A stretch of DNA of 64,000 nucleotides. Source: Gordonia crocea. GTDB taxonomy: Bacteria > Actinomycetota > Actinomycetes > Mycobacteriales > Mycobacteriaceae. The first letter of the stretch is position 1. Each line of letters opens with the position of its first letter. The stretch covers positions 248,001-312,000 of the forward strand of contig NZ_BJOU01000001.1 in NCBI RefSeq assembly GCF_009932435.1, written 5' to 3'. A program made the translations under genes and the position numbers. The notes under the pieces are model-generated. The model ran no database searches. It was not told where the DNA came from and saw only the letters and a list, made by a program, of their open reading frames with translations. This document shows, in pieces, positions 8,962-22,815 of this stretch.

Positions 8962-9320
8962 CGCCGGACCGCCCGGCTCAACTGCTCGGCCAGTTCCACC
9001 GAGGTGCGGTTCGCCGCCGACGGGCGTGCTCGCACCACGAGGTACGTCTCGCTATCGCACTGGGGCAACACGGTGTCGCGAAAGGCGGCCCGGATTCGAC
9101 GCGCCACCCGGTGGCGCACGACTGAGTTGCCGACCTTCTTGCTGACGATCATTCCCAGGCGGGGGCCACCAGACAGCGCGAGATCGCTCCGGGAACGGTG
9201 CGGCCAGGCCGGCACCACCTCGAGCCGATGGACATCGAGGTCAGGGGTACGGATGCGCATCCCCTGTGAAAGAGTGCGCTTGAAGTCGGATCCCCGATGG
9301 ATCCGGTGCGCGGAGTTCAT
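8958..9320 (-). CDS. rnpA: Ribonuclease P protein component
   Basis: 120-residue basic protein that, with RNase P RNA, removes 5' leaders from pre-tRNA. The N-terminal HRIHRGSDFKRTL and the central KKVGNSVVRHRVARRIRAAFR segment, corresponding to the RNR signature helix, are both visible. It sits between rpmH and yidD as expected, and its stop overlaps the yidD start by 4 bases. Confidence 0.94.
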   Translation of the reverse strand: MNSAHRIHRGSDFKRTLSQGMRIRTPDLDVHRLEVVPAWPHRSRSDLALSGGPRLGMIVSKKVGNSVVRHRVARRIRAAFRDTVLPQCDSETYLVVRARPSAANRTSVELAEQLSRAVRR

Positions 9321-9366
9321 CGTCGAACCGGCACCGCCTCAGCGGCGATGCGTGATCGAACAGAAC

Positions 9367-9510
9367 TCAGGCGCTCAGCTTTGCGCGGCCCTTGGTGCGA
9401 CGACCGCTGATGATCGCGCGCCCGGCACGGGTCCGCATACGCAGGCGGAAGCCGTGCTTGCGAGCACGACGACGGTTGTTCGGCTGGAACGTCCGCTTTC
9501 CCTTGGCCAT
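9367..9510 (-). CDS. rpmH: 50S ribosomal protein L34
   Basis: 47 residues, almost entirely basic, with the invariant [27 protein letters not shown] core. The ATG at 9510 begins MAKGKRTF; a longer in-frame extension to 9693 has no L34 character. It heads the minus-strand rpmH-rnpA-yidD-yidC-jag run, divergent from dnaA. Confidence 0.97.
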   Translation of the reverse strand: MAKGKRTFQPNNRRRARKHGFRLRMRTRAGRAIISGRRTKGRAKLSA

Positions 9511-9839
9511 CGGATTGACTCCTTCAAGTTGGTGTCCACTCACGCGGACGGTAAACAAGTCTCGGTTGTCGTCGCACGGTGCCGAGGCATCTCGGATGGC
9601 AGGGTCACAGATTGGTGTCCCAACCGGCGGCCAGACCGAAAGTCCGCACGACGGACATGACCTGTCGAGGGTACTGGACCCGGTACACCACAATCAAACC
9701 GCTGAGCAGGCGAGAACCCGGACAAGGCGCTTGCTTTTGTACACACTTGTGAATAACTGTGTGGAAAACTTGGACCTCCGGAGACCCCCGTGGCATGCTT
9801 GAAATTCCGGCAACCGTCCAGGAAGGGGGCGCTACCACC
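9511..9839. promoter_or_regulatory. rpmH-dnaA divergent control region with DnaA boxes
   Basis: 329 bases without a gene. An AT-rich stretch near 9735-9770 holds two DnaA-box-like 9-mers on the minus strand: TTATTCACA (9748-9756) and TTTTCCACA (9760-9768), each one base from TTATCCACA. They sit 70-90 bases before the dnaA start and suggest dnaA autoregulation. The rpmH and dnaA promoters must both lie here, but I could not fix their -10/-35 elements. Confidence 0.6.
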
Positions 9840-11330
9840 ATGCCGAGCGAGTCTTTTCCAGACGTGTGGATGACCGTGATCGACGAACTGAACGACGACA
9901 CTCGCGTCAACCCGCCCCTGACCCGGCAGCAGAAGGCATGGCTTTCGCTCGTCCAGCCGCTGACGTTCGCCGAGGGGTTCGCCCTCCTGTCCGTTCCCAA
10001 CCGCGTCGTCCAAGAACACATCGAGCGCGACTTGCGCGACGTCATCTGCACGGCACTGTCCCGGCAGCTCGGCGAATCCATCGACCTCGGCGTGCGAATC
10101 CAACCGCTGGCGGTGGAAGCAGACACCGAAGCACCGGCCGGCGATGACGCCCCGGCCGATGACCCGGCGCAGGAATCCGCGCTCGCCGACGACGATTGGA
10201 AGTCGCGTCGGCGCCACTTCGGCGGCCGCGACGACAACACCGACTGGTCCGATACCTTCAGTCCCGGCGCCGAGTCACAACCGGTCAACTCCGCGGGAAA
10301 CCTCCACCCCCGCTACACGTTCGACACCTTCGTCATCGGTGCTTCCAACCGGTTCGCCCACGCCTCCGCGGTGGCCGTCGCCGAAGCCCCCGCCCGCGCC
10401 TACAACCCGCTCTTCATCTGGGGGGAGTCCGGTCTCGGCAAGACCCACCTCCTGCATGCCGCCGGCCACTATGCGATTCGGCTGTTCCCCCAACTCCGGG
10501 TGAAGTACGTCTCCACCGAAGAATTCACCAACGACTTCATCAACTCGCTGCGCGACGACCGTCGCGTCCAGTTCCAGCGGCGGTACCGCGATGAGGTCGA
10601 CATCCTCCTCGTTGACGACATCCAGTTCTTGATGGGACGCGAAGGAACCCAGGAAGAGTTCTTCCACACGTTCAACACGCTGCACAATGCCGACAAGCAG
10701 ATCATCATCTCGTCGGACCGGCCGCCGCATCAGCTCGCCACCCTCGAGGACCGGTTGCGCACCCGGTTCGAAGGCGGACTGATCACCGACGTCCAGCCGC
10801 CCGACCTCGAGACCCGCGTCGCGATCCTTCGCAAGAAGGCGCAGATGGACAAGATCGACGTGCCCGACGACGTCCTGGTGCTCATCGCGTCGCACATCGA
10901 GCGCAACATCCGCGAGTTGGAGGGTGCACTCATCCGCGTCACCGCCTTCGCGTCGTTGACCAATGCCGAGCTCAACCGATCGCTGGCCGAAGTGGTGCTG
11001 CGCAACCTGCTACCCGAGAGCGGCACCTTCGAGGTGAGTGCACCGCGCATCATGGCGGTCATCACCGACTACTTCGGCGTCACCATCGACCAACTCAAGG
11101 GACCGTCGCGCAAGGCCGAGATCGTGACGCCCCGACAGATCGCCATGTACCTCTGCCGCGAGCTCACCGATCTGTCACTTCCCAAGATCGGGGAAACCTT
11201 CAACCGGGATCACTCCACCGTGCTGCACGCGGAGAAGAAGATCACCGAGCAAATGAAGGAACGCCGCGAGATCTACGACCACGTCCAGGAACTCACCACC
11301 CGGATCAAACGTCGGCCGAATCCGGCGTGA
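9840..11330 (+). CDS. dnaA: Chromosomal replication initiator DnaA
   Basis: 496-residue AAA+ initiator that binds DnaA boxes and melts oriC. Domain I spans about 1-90, and an acidic variable linker about 95-155. The AAA+ core has Walker A GESGLGKT (195-202) and Walker B LLVDD (256-260). The C-terminal domain IV carries the DNA-binding signature [12 protein letters not shown] (from 457). The ATG at 9840 follows AGGAAGGGGG (9820-9829). It marks replication time zero, and everything downstream is oriented as in M. tuberculosis. Confidence 0.98.
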   Translation: MPSESFPDVWMTVIDELNDDTRVNPPLTRQQKAWLSLVQPLTFAEGFALLSVPNRVVQEHIERDLRDVICTALSRQLGESIDLGVRIQPLAVEADTEAPAGDDAPADDPAQESALADDDWKSRRRHFGGRDDNTDWSDTFSPGAESQPVNSAGNLHPRYTFDTFVIGASNRFAHASAVAVAEAPARAYNPLFIWGESGLGKTHLLHAAGHYAIRLFPQLRVKYVSTEEFTNDFINSLRDDRRVQFQRRYRDEVDILLVDDIQFLMGREGTQEEFFHTFNTLHNADKQIIISSDRPPHQLATLEDRLRTRFEGGLITDVQPPDLETRVAILRKKAQMDKIDVPDDVLVLIASHIERNIRELEGALIRVTAFASLTNAELNRSLAEVVLRNLLPESGTFEVSAPRIMAVITDYFGVTIDQLKGPSRKAEIVTPRQIAMYLCRELTDLSLPKIGETFNRDHSTVLHAEKKITEQMKERREIYDHVQELTTRIKRRPNPA

Positions 11331-11753
11331 TCCGGGCTGCCACCGGCAACCCTCAACCAAGTGACGAGGGTTCTGCCGCTGTCACCCGATGCCGCCACAC
11401 CGGTCGACACGCCGGTCCGGGGTTTGTGGACGACCTACGGAAAACCACACGACTGGTGTGCACAGGACGTGGACAACGATGGAACAACATTGTGCCGGTC
11501 CACAGCGCCGGAAGCTTCCCGCAGCTTTACCCACAACCAATCAACAAGAATCCGTAGGGTCTGACCTGCACTGATGTGGGTTACCCACAGTTTCCACCGT
11601 GCTTACTAACACTACTTATCTCTCTATAGAGATTTCTTGTAATAGTCGGCGTGTGCACAACCGGGCCTCAGCTCCCGATCGCCAGCATCGTCGTCGAGGA
11701 TCTTTTGTGACCCGGACCGCCGAGTTGGGCTCGGACGCTTTAAGGTGACCACC
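11331..11753. other. Chromosomal origin of replication (oriC), dnaA-dnaN intergenic region
   Basis: 423 bases without a gene. DnaA-box-like 9-mers, one mismatch from TTGTCCACA or TTATCCACA unless noted, lie at 11425-11433 (minus), 11468-11476 (minus), 11496-11504 (plus, two mismatches), 11527-11535 (plus), 11581-11589 (plus) and 11652-11660 (minus). A 15-base palindrome TGTGGG-TTA-CCCACA spans 11575-11589. An AT-rich tract at about 11600-11648, in otherwise GC-rich DNA, is the likely unwinding element. Position and content match actinobacterial oriC. Confidence 0.85.
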
Positions 11754-12923
11754 ATGAAGTTTCGTGTCTCGCGTGACGAGTTCGCGGAGTCGGTGGCGTG
11801 GGTTGCCCGCAGCCTGCCGGCCCGTCCCCCGGTGCCCGTTCTCGGTTGCGTCGTGCTCACCGCCGGCGACCCCGGACTGACCGTTTCCGGATTCGACTAC
11901 GAAGTCTCCGCCGAGGAGGCGATCTCGGCCGAGGTCGCTGAGCCGGGCCGGGTGCTGGTGTCGGGGCGACTGCTGGCCGACATCACCAAGGCGCTGCCGG
12001 CCAAGCCGGTGGAGGTCGGGCTCGATGGGGCACGGGTCGCCATCACCTGCGGTAGTGCCAAGTTCTCGCTGCCGACGATGCCGGTCGAGGACTACCCGGA
12101 GATGCCGGCGATCCCGCCGACCACCGGCACGATTCCGTCGAATATCTTCGCCGAGGCGATTTCCCAGGTCGCCGTCGCGGCCGGGCGCGACGACACCCTG
12201 CCGATGTTGACCGGCGTGCGGATCGAGATCGAGGGACGCACCGTGGTCCTCGCCGCGACCGACCGGTTCCGCCTGGCGGTCCGCGAGCTGGAATGGCAGC
12301 CCGGGGACCAGTCGGCTTCCGGTGCAGTCTTGGTGCCGGCAAGAACCCTCGCCGATGCGGCCAAGACGGCCAGTGGCGACTCCGAAACCGAGATCACCCT
12401 GGCATTTGGAACGGGTGCGGCCATCGGCGCCGACGGCATCTTCGGCATTCTCGGCGGGGGCAAGAAGACAACCACCCGATTGCTGGACGCCGAGTTCCCC
12501 AAGTTCCGCCAGTTGTTGCCGGCCAGCCACACCGCCGTCGCGACGATCGAGAGCGCTCCGCTGCTGGACGCCATCAAGCGTGTGGCACTGGTGGCCGACC
12601 GCGGTGCCCAGGTCCGGATGGAGTTCTCCGAAGGATCGGTGCTGCTCACCGCCGGCGGCGATGAAGCGGGTAAGGCGGAGGAAAGCCTTCCCGTCGAGTT
12701 CCGCGGTGAGCCGCTGACCATTGCCTTCAACCCGGGTTACCTCCAGGACGGGTTGAATGCGATCGGCGTGCCGACTGTGGACTTCGGTTTCACCACCCCT
12801 AGCCGGCCGGCCGTGTTGCGGCCGTCGACGGGGGAGGAGCCGGTCGCCGACGAGAGCGGTGCCTTCCTGGCACCCGATTCGGTGTTCAGCTACCTGCTGA
12901 TGCCGGTCCGCCTGCCCGGCTGA
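11754..12923 (+). CDS. dnaN: DNA polymerase III sliding clamp (beta subunit)
   Basis: 389 residues forming the usual three-domain clamp. The conserved [32 protein letters not shown] and C-terminal [10 protein letters not shown] motifs are all present. It tethers polymerase III and other partners to DNA. The ATG at 11754 ([10 protein letters not shown]) has AAGGTGA five bases upstream and is preferred to GTG 11745. The stop is followed after 3 bases by recF. Confidence 0.97.
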   Translation: MKFRVSRDEFAESVAWVARSLPARPPVPVLGCVVLTAGDPGLTVSGFDYEVSAEEAISAEVAEPGRVLVSGRLLADITKALPAKPVEVGLDGARVAITCGSAKFSLPTMPVEDYPEMPAIPPTTGTIPSNIFAEAISQVAVAAGRDDTLPMLTGVRIEIEGRTVVLAATDRFRLAVRELEWQPGDQSASGAVLVPARTLADAAKTASGDSETEITLAFGTGAAIGADGIFGILGGGKKTTTRLLDAEFPKFRQLLPASHTAVATIESAPLLDAIKRVALVADRGAQVRMEFSEGSVLLTAGGDEAGKAEESLPVEFRGEPLTIAFNPGYLQDGLNAIGVPTVDFGFTTPSRPAVLRPSTGEEPVADESGAFLAPDSVFSYLLMPVRLPG

Positions 12924-12926
12924 TCG

Positions 12927-14135
12927 GTGTTCGTCCGCCACCTTTCGCTGCGGGACTTCCGGTCATGGCGCGAGCTCGACCTGGAGTTCGCGGCGGAACC
13001 GGCGATTTTGGTGGGGCGCAACGGGTTTGGCAAGACCAATGTGCTCGAAGCCCTCTATTACGTGACCAATCTGCGGTCGCACCGGATCAGTTCGGATGCG
13101 GTCATCGTTGCCGACGGTGCCGAATCCGCACAGGTCACGGCGACGGTCCGCAACGAAGGGCGCGAACTGACCGTCGACCTGAATGTGGTGCGCAGCGGGG
13201 CGAACCGGGTCGCCCTCAATGGTCGGTCGGTGCGGCGCCACCGGGAAGTCGTGGGCGTCCTGCGGTCGGTGATGTTCGCGCCGGAGGATCTTCTCCTGGT
13301 TCGGGGGGAACCGGCTGACCGCCGACGATTCGTCGACGAACTGGTCACCGGGCTGGGGCCCGTAGCGGTCGCGGCCAAGGCCGACTATGACCGCGTGCTG
13401 CGGCAGCGCGCCGCGCTGCTCAAGACGGCCGGCGCCGCGTTGCGACGCGGCGGCCCGGATGCCGAATCGGTGATGAGCACCTTGGACGTGTGGGATTCCC
13501 AGCTCGCGGCCTTCGGGGCCCAGGTGACGGCCCACCGGATCACCACCGTCGTCGCGGCGGCCCCGCATTTCGAGGCGGCCTATGCCTCGATCGCGCCGCA
13601 CTCGCGGCCGGCGACCATCGCTTACCGCAGTGCCATCGGACCCGGGGTCGCCGAGGCCGACGGCGCGGCGCGCCCGGTGGAGGACATCGAAGCGCAACTG
13701 CTCGAAGCCCTGGCACAGGCACGGCAGAAGGAGATCGACCGGGGCGTCTGCCTGGTCGGTCCGCATCGCGACGACCTCGACATCACCCTGGACGCACAGC
13801 CGGCCAAGGGATACGCGAGTCACGGCGAATCGTGGTCGTTGGCCCTCGCCCTGCGGTTGGCCACGGTCGAGTTGATCCGCGCCGATGGGATTGAGCCCGT
13901 CATCATGCTCGACGACGTGTTCGCCGAGCTCGACGCGAAACGGCGCGAACACCTGGCCGCCTACACCGACGGTGCTGAACAGCTGTTGGTGACTGCCGCC
14001 GTTCCAGAGGACCTTCCGGTTGGCGTACGCGGTCGGCGGTTGGCGGTGCAGATGGAGACCGAGACCGATGACGATGGCGAGATTCGCCGCCGGTCTCATG
14101 TCAGTGACGACAGTAGAATCGACGACGATGACTGA
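12927..14135 (+). CDS. recF: DNA replication and repair protein RecF
   Basis: 402-residue SMC-like ATPase acting with RecO and RecR to load RecA at gaps. The Walker A region VGRNGFGKTNVLEALYY is near residue 30. The ABC signature-like stretch SHGESWSLALALRL and the Walker B MLDDVFAELD lie in the C-terminal half. The GTG start at 12927 follows the dnaN stop by 3 bases and begins FVRHLSLRDFRSW, typical of the family. The last codons overlap the following DciA-like gene by 8 bases. Confidence 0.96.
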   Translation: MFVRHLSLRDFRSWRELDLEFAAEPAILVGRNGFGKTNVLEALYYVTNLRSHRISSDAVIVADGAESAQVTATVRNEGRELTVDLNVVRSGANRVALNGRSVRRHREVVGVLRSVMFAPEDLLLVRGEPADRRRFVDELVTGLGPVAVAAKADYDRVLRQRAALLKTAGAALRRGGPDAESVMSTLDVWDSQLAAFGAQVTAHRITTVVAAAPHFEAAYASIAPHSRPATIAYRSAIGPGVAEADGAARPVEDIEAQLLEALAQARQKEIDRGVCLVGPHRDDLDITLDAQPAKGYASHGESWSLALALRLATVELIRADGIEPVIMLDDVFAELDAKRREHLAAYTDGAEQLLVTAAVPEDLPVGVRGRRLAVQMETETDDDGEIRRRSHVSDDSRIDDDD

Positions 14136-14676
14136 TCCCGAATCGAGCGAGACCGAGTCGGCCCAAGGGGCGGGCGAGCTCAGCGGATATGAGCTCGCGA
14201 AGAAGGCGCTCGAGGACGCCCGCGCGAAGTCCCGGTCCCGCCGCACACCGGCGTCGCGACCGGTCATCGACGGACCGCGGAACAAATCGCGACGCCGCTG
14301 GTCGGGCTCCGGACCGGATCACCGCGATCCCCAGTTGCTGGGCAATCTCGTCGGGCGGCTGGCGCAGGCCCCCGGGTGGCAGTCCCGGATGGGGGCGGCA
14401 ACGGTGATGAGCTCCTGGGACGGCATCGTCGGCGAGGACATCTGTGCCCACGCCCAACCGACGCGGCTGGAGGACGGCATCCTCTACGTGTCGGCCGAGT
14501 CCACCGCCTGGGCCACGCAGCTGAGATACGTCCAGAGCCAGATTCTGGCGAGGATCGCCGCCCGCGTCGGCAACGGTGTGGTGACGCAACTCAAGATCAC
14601 CGGCCCCCAGGCGCCGTCATGGCGCAAGGGGCCCCGGCATGTTCCCGGGCGGGGTCCGCGCGACACCTACGGGTAG
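14128..14676 (+). CDS. dciA: DUF721/DciA-like protein
   Basis: 182 residues: a charged N-terminus (SGYELAKKALEDARAKSRSRR), then a C-terminal DUF721 domain with WDGIVGEDICAHAQPTRLEDGILYVSAESTAWATQL. It is the positional equivalent of Rv0004 between recF and gyrB. DUF721 proteins are related to DciA, which helps load the replicative helicase in bacteria lacking DnaC; the exact role here is inferred. The ATG at 14128 overlaps the recF end by 8 bases. Confidence 0.85.
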   Translation: MTDPESSETESAQGAGELSGYELAKKALEDARAKSRSRRTPASRPVIDGPRNKSRRRWSGSGPDHRDPQLLGNLVGRLAQAPGWQSRMGAATVMSSWDGIVGEDICAHAQPTRLEDGILYVSAESTAWATQLRYVQSQILARIAARVGNGVVTQLKITGPQAPSWRKGPRHVPGRGPRDTYG

Positions 14677-14705
14677 AGGCGGTGAGTGACCGCAGCGGCG
14701 AATAA

Positions 14706-16943
<2,238 letters not shown>

Positions 16944-16953
16944 TCGCCGATGA

Positions 16954-16986
16954 CACCAAACTCGTTGCACTGCACCAACTTTGGTG
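16954..16986. repeat. Inverted repeat in the gyrB-gyrA gap
   Basis: CACCAAA (16954-16960) and TTTGGTG (16980-16986) are perfect 7-base arms separated by 19 bases, in the 80-base gap before gyrA. It may be a regulatory hairpin or an operator for supercoiling-dependent control; no matching regulator was recognised. Confidence 0.4.
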
Positions 16987-17023
16987 ACTGTCCCGAACAG
17001 ACACCAGCACTGAAGAGGACCCC

Positions 17024-19513
<2,490 letters not shown>

Positions 19514-19529
19514 AGCTAGGAGTCGCCAC

Positions 19530-20453
19530 GTGACGACCTCAGGACCCGATCCGAAGGACGACGGCGAGAAGTCGAAGGCCGAGACGACCGAGCAGGCAAC
19601 TGCTTCGGAGGCCGCGCAGAAGGCTGCTGATTTGGCCAAGACGGCCGAGCAGGGTTCTGCGACCGACGATGCAGGTGGGAACGGTGCTGGGTCCGGGACT
19701 TCGGCCGCGGCCGGCGACTCCGGTCCAGCCGATAAGCCCGGGGTGAAGCCGCCGTGGCAGCGTGCCGACGAGTTGGCTCCCGAGACCAGTGGTGCGGTGC
19801 CACCGCCGCCCGGCCCTTCGTCGAAGAAGAAGAAGCCGATCATCACCGGTACCGCCGCACCCAAGATCGACGAGCCCAAGATCGACGAGCCCGGGGCGTC
19901 GTCGACTGACTCGCCCGAGGCCCAGGATGGGTTCGTCGAATCACCGACCCGCAGTATCGGGCGGTCCCAGCTCAAGGCGAAGGATCTGCCGAATTTGGAC
20001 GAGATCCACGCTGCGCCGGTGGGTGCTGCGGGTCGCGGAGTACCGCAGGGTCAGCGTTCCGCACCCACCCACGTCGGCTCGGCCGGCGGCTCGCGCGCGT
20101 TGCGGGCCACCGTGCAGATCCGTCGGATCGATCCGTGGTCGACACTGAAGATTTCCGCGATTCTGTCTGTGATCGGCTTCTTCATCTGGATGATCGCGGT
20201 GGCCATCCTCTACCTCATCCTTGACGGGATGGGGATCTGGTCGCAGGTCAACTCGTCGGTCGGAACATTGACCACCGATGGAGGTGGCGCAAGCGACGCG
20301 ATCGGCGCAGGAACGGTCTTCGGCTGGGCATTCCTGCTCGGAATCGTCGACGCGATCCTCCTTACGGCGCTCGCGACAGTCGGGGCATTCGTCTACAACC
20401 TTTGCGCCGACTTCATCGGAGGCGTCGAAGTCACGCTCGCCGATCTGGACTAA
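19530..20453 (+). CDS. DUF3566 membrane protein
   Basis: 307 residues. The first 200 are acidic, Ala/Pro/Ser-rich and probably disordered, with the short repeat PKIDEPKIDEP. The C-terminal DUF3566 domain has two transmembrane helices: about 205-235 (ILSVIGFFIWMIAVAILYLIL) and about 260-290. It is the positional match to Rv0007, downstream of gyrA in all close relatives. Function is unknown. The GTG at 19530 has CTAGGAG eight bases upstream and follows gyrA by 16 bases, so co-transcription is likely. Confidence 0.88.
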   Translation: MTTSGPDPKDDGEKSKAETTEQATASEAAQKAADLAKTAEQGSATDDAGGNGAGSGTSAAAGDSGPADKPGVKPPWQRADELAPETSGAVPPPPGPSSKKKKPIITGTAAPKIDEPKIDEPGASSTDSPEAQDGFVESPTRSIGRSQLKAKDLPNLDEIHAAPVGAAGRGVPQGQRSAPTHVGSAGGSRALRATVQIRRIDPWSTLKISAILSVIGFFIWMIAVAILYLILDGMGIWSQVNSSVGTLTTDGGGASDAIGAGTVFGWAFLLGIVDAILLTALATVGAFVYNLCADFIGGVEVTLADLD

Positions 20454-20568
20454 TAGTCAGGCGGGTTCGGTAGTCAGGCGGTCAGGCCACAGGTTCCTCC
20501 CGGGAGGTGGTCGGGGCCGTTCGTGCGCCGGCGTTGTCCTGGCGTGCGTTGTGCTGGCGTAGTGGACC

Positions 20569-20591
20569 GGCCCCGACCGGGGCCGCTTTTC
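20569..20591 (+). terminator. Rho-independent terminator after the gyrA/DUF3566 operon
   Basis: A perfect 7-base-pair stem CGGCCCC/GGGGCCG around GACC is followed by CTTTT. It lies 115 bases after the DUF3566 stop. Confidence 0.75.
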
Positions 20592-20649
20592 GCTATGGAG
20601 TTCTCAAGGTACGTGCGCGGCCCTTGGAGGCCGTCTCATCGGGCCGGGT

Positions 20650-22014
20650 TTAAGCCGCGGCGTGGTTGGCGAGGGTGAGGGTGCGTCGGTTGTGGCAGCG
20701 GATCGGTTCACCTCCTTCGGGTGGTTGGAACCAGGGGTGGCCGTCGATCCCGATCTGGATGTTCCAGCCTTTGCCGTGGACATAGGTGTGGTGATGCATG
20801 CTGCACAGCAGCACCGTGTTCTTGAGGTTCGTCTCGCCGCCGTCGGCCCAGTGCTGAATATGGTGACCTTGCTTGGATTGGGCCCGCTCGCTGGCGCTCC
20901 CGGCGCCCGGGCACCAGGCTGGTGGTCTGCCACAGCCGGGGAATTGGCAGCCACCGTCGCGGGCTTCGAGTGCTTTGCGCAGGGTGCCGGTGACGAAGCG
21001 TTGGGTACGTTTGGCGTCCAACGGCACCGAGTCCGCGGTGATCAACGCGGTGACTTCGGTGCTGCCGCAGGCGATCTCACGTGCGGTCTCGGCTGAGACC
21101 GAGCCGGTGAATCCCAACCGCGCGACCCGCGAATCTCCTTCACCACCGCTACCGACCAGGACAGGCAAGGGCACGGTCATGGTGATGTGCGGGACGACCC
21201 CGCCGACGGTCGGACGATTCCGTGATGCCAGGTATGCGGTGATCACGCTGACCAGGGCATCGGCGGTGCGTTGGGCCCTGGGACGCGGATCCGGGGAGCC
21301 ATCAGGCGCTGGGATCGGCTTCGCGAGCGCATCCAGCGCGGTGTGGAGTTTCTCCCCGGACAGCTGATCCAGATCAGCTTCCAGGGTCACACGCCCCTCG
21401 TCGGTCCGGGTGATCGATGCTTGGTTCAACGACGGGTTGTCCGCCGGCGGGGTGGATGGCGGATCCAGGGGTGCCAACTCGTGGCCGAGTTCGCGCGCCA
21501 TTTCCATGACTTGGGCGGGTTGATCGATCCGGGCATGCGCCAACAAGGTTGATGCGGTCTTGTCGCGCACCTCGGTGAATCCATCAGCCCCCATGCGGGT
21601 GGCGATGTGGTCGAGACCGCGGATCACCGCATCGGCATGGTCAACGGTGAGGTCGCCGTCGCGGACCTCGCGCACCAGGTTCGGCAGATCATCCAAGTGC
21701 TGCGCCAACCGGGCCACCCGGTTGACGGTGGCCGGCGCCAACGGCAACTCCCGCAACAAGTCCCGCCCGTTCTTCAACCGGTGCCGAACCGGGATACCGA
21801 CGGCCTCGGCGCGAGCGGTCGCCGCGGCCAACAGATACGAGGCGATGTTGCCCATCCGCACCGCGGTGACCATCACCCCCAACAGAGCCTTGTCGTCGGC
21901 GATGGCTTCGGCCGAGGCCATCAAGGCACCCACACCGGTACCGGATTCGACCGCCGTCGGTGCCAAATCGTCGGCCAGTTCGGTGACGAATGCGGCGAGT
22001 TCGTCGTGGTTCAT
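20650..22014 (-). CDS. HNH endonuclease signature protein with DUF222 domain (13E12-type)
   Basis: 454 residues. The N-terminal DUF222 region spans about 20-300. The C-terminal HNH zinc-type domain begins CQFPGCGRPPAWC and continues with the GHHIQHWADGGETNLKNTVLLCSMHHHTYVH core, which retains the His-Asn-His catalytic set and the Cys ligands. The family is multicopy in Gordonia and mycobacteria and resembles the 13E12 repeat proteins; its function is not established. The ATG at 22014 is preferred to 22026 because GGGGG lies 6 bases upstream. It interrupts the conserved DUF3566-tRNA-Ile order, suggesting insertion. Confidence 0.88.
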   Translation of the reverse strand: MNHDELAAFVTELADDLAPTAVESGTGVGALMASAEAIADDKALLGVMVTAVRMGNIASYLLAAATARAEAVGIPVRHRLKNGRDLLRELPLAPATVNRVARLAQHLDDLPNLVREVRDGDLTVDHADAVIRGLDHIATRMGADGFTEVRDKTASTLLAHARIDQPAQVMEMARELGHELAPLDPPSTPPADNPSLNQASITRTDEGRVTLEADLDQLSGEKLHTALDALAKPIPAPDGSPDPRPRAQRTADALVSVITAYLASRNRPTVGGVVPHITMTVPLPVLVGSGGEGDSRVARLGFTGSVSAETAREIACGSTEVTALITADSVPLDAKRTQRFVTGTLRKALEARDGGCQFPGCGRPPAWCPGAGSASERAQSKQGHHIQHWADGGETNLKNTVLLCSMHHHTYVHGKGWNIQIGIDGHPWFQPPEGGEPIRCHNRRTLTLANHAAA

Positions 22015-22161
22015 GAGACCCCCCATGCCCGGGTTCGCATCATCGTGTGCGGACTCGGTTAGAAACTGTGTGCTGTTCTGCTTCTATCTATACACCGAAT
22101 CTACAACGGAGGTCGGACAAGCAGGCCACAGCGCTGTGACCTGCAGTTTCTGCGGTAAGGA

Positions 22162-22737
22162 TCAGCGCCGCGGCCCGACGGGGACGAACTCGGTCACCTC
22201 CACCGAACTGGTGAACGACCGCGTGGCGAGCCGCTCGAATCGGATTGGGCGGTACTCGCCCGCGAACAGTGGCCTGCCGGCCCCGAACACCACGGGGTGG
22301 CGTTTCACGATCACCCGGTCGATCTCGTCCGCCAGTTGTCCGGCGAGGTTTGATCCACCACAGAGCCATACGTCGCCAACGTCCTTTGACTTGAGTCGGC
22401 GAACCACGTCGCTCGGTTCCTCGTCGGTGAATGTCACGTTCTCAGCGGGGGCATGGTCGCGGTGGCTGAACACAAATTGGTCCAGATGCGGATAGGGGCT
22501 GGTCGTTTCGGGCAGCCCCATGGCGTAGGTCTGCGCACCCATGACGACCGCACTGAAGCGACCCGCGGCTTGGTCGAGGCCCAGGTGCGCGGCGAGCTGG
22601 GTGGGTAGTGCATCCGGGTAGCGCTCGAAGAGATCGTCCATGTGGTCTCCCTCGGTCGCGAACTCGGAGAATTGATGATCGGGGCCGGCGATGAATCCGT
22701 CGAGTGAAACGGCCACAAGGTAGATGAGCTCAGACAT
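22162..22737 (-). CDS. Dihydrofolate reductase family protein (RibD C-terminal-like)
   Basis: 191 residues. Family motifs are the N-terminal VAVSLDGFIAGPD, the VVMGAQTYAMGL stretch, and the NADPH-binding DVWLCGGSNLAGQLADEIDR. Members are NADPH-dependent reductases of mostly unknown substrate, distinct from true FolA. The ATG at 22737 has GGAGA 7 bases upstream. It is divergent from a TetR gene 78 bases away and is probably its target. Confidence 0.85.
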   Translation of the reverse strand: MSELIYLVAVSLDGFIAGPDHQFSEFATEGDHMDDLFERYPDALPTQLAAHLGLDQAAGRFSAVVMGAQTYAMGLPETTSPYPHLDQFVFSHRDHAPAENVTFTDEEPSDVVRRLKSKDVGDVWLCGGSNLAGQLADEIDRVIVKRHPVVFGAGRPLFAGEYRPIRFERLATRSFTSSVEVTEFVPVGPRR

Positions 22738-22761
22738 GTATCGTCTCCAATCACGGCAACT

Positions 22762-22798
22762 GTAGTGGTTGGATAAGACTACGACGGAAGTAGTGGTT
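22762..22798. promoter_or_regulatory. Candidate operator between the reductase and TetR genes
   Basis: In the 78-base divergent spacer, ACTAC-N7-GTAGT (22778-22794) is a perfect short inverted repeat. The 9-mer GTAGTGGTT occurs twice (22762-22770 and 22790-22798), 28 bases apart. A TetR dimer site here would let the regulator control both directions. Confidence 0.4.
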
Positions 22799-22815
22799 TC
22801 GTCTATCGTGTTTTC

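Noticed and set aside
9367-9693. Extended L34 reading frame of 108 residues
   Set aside because: L34 is about 47 residues, and the extension runs through the dnaA-rpmH control region without family similarity.
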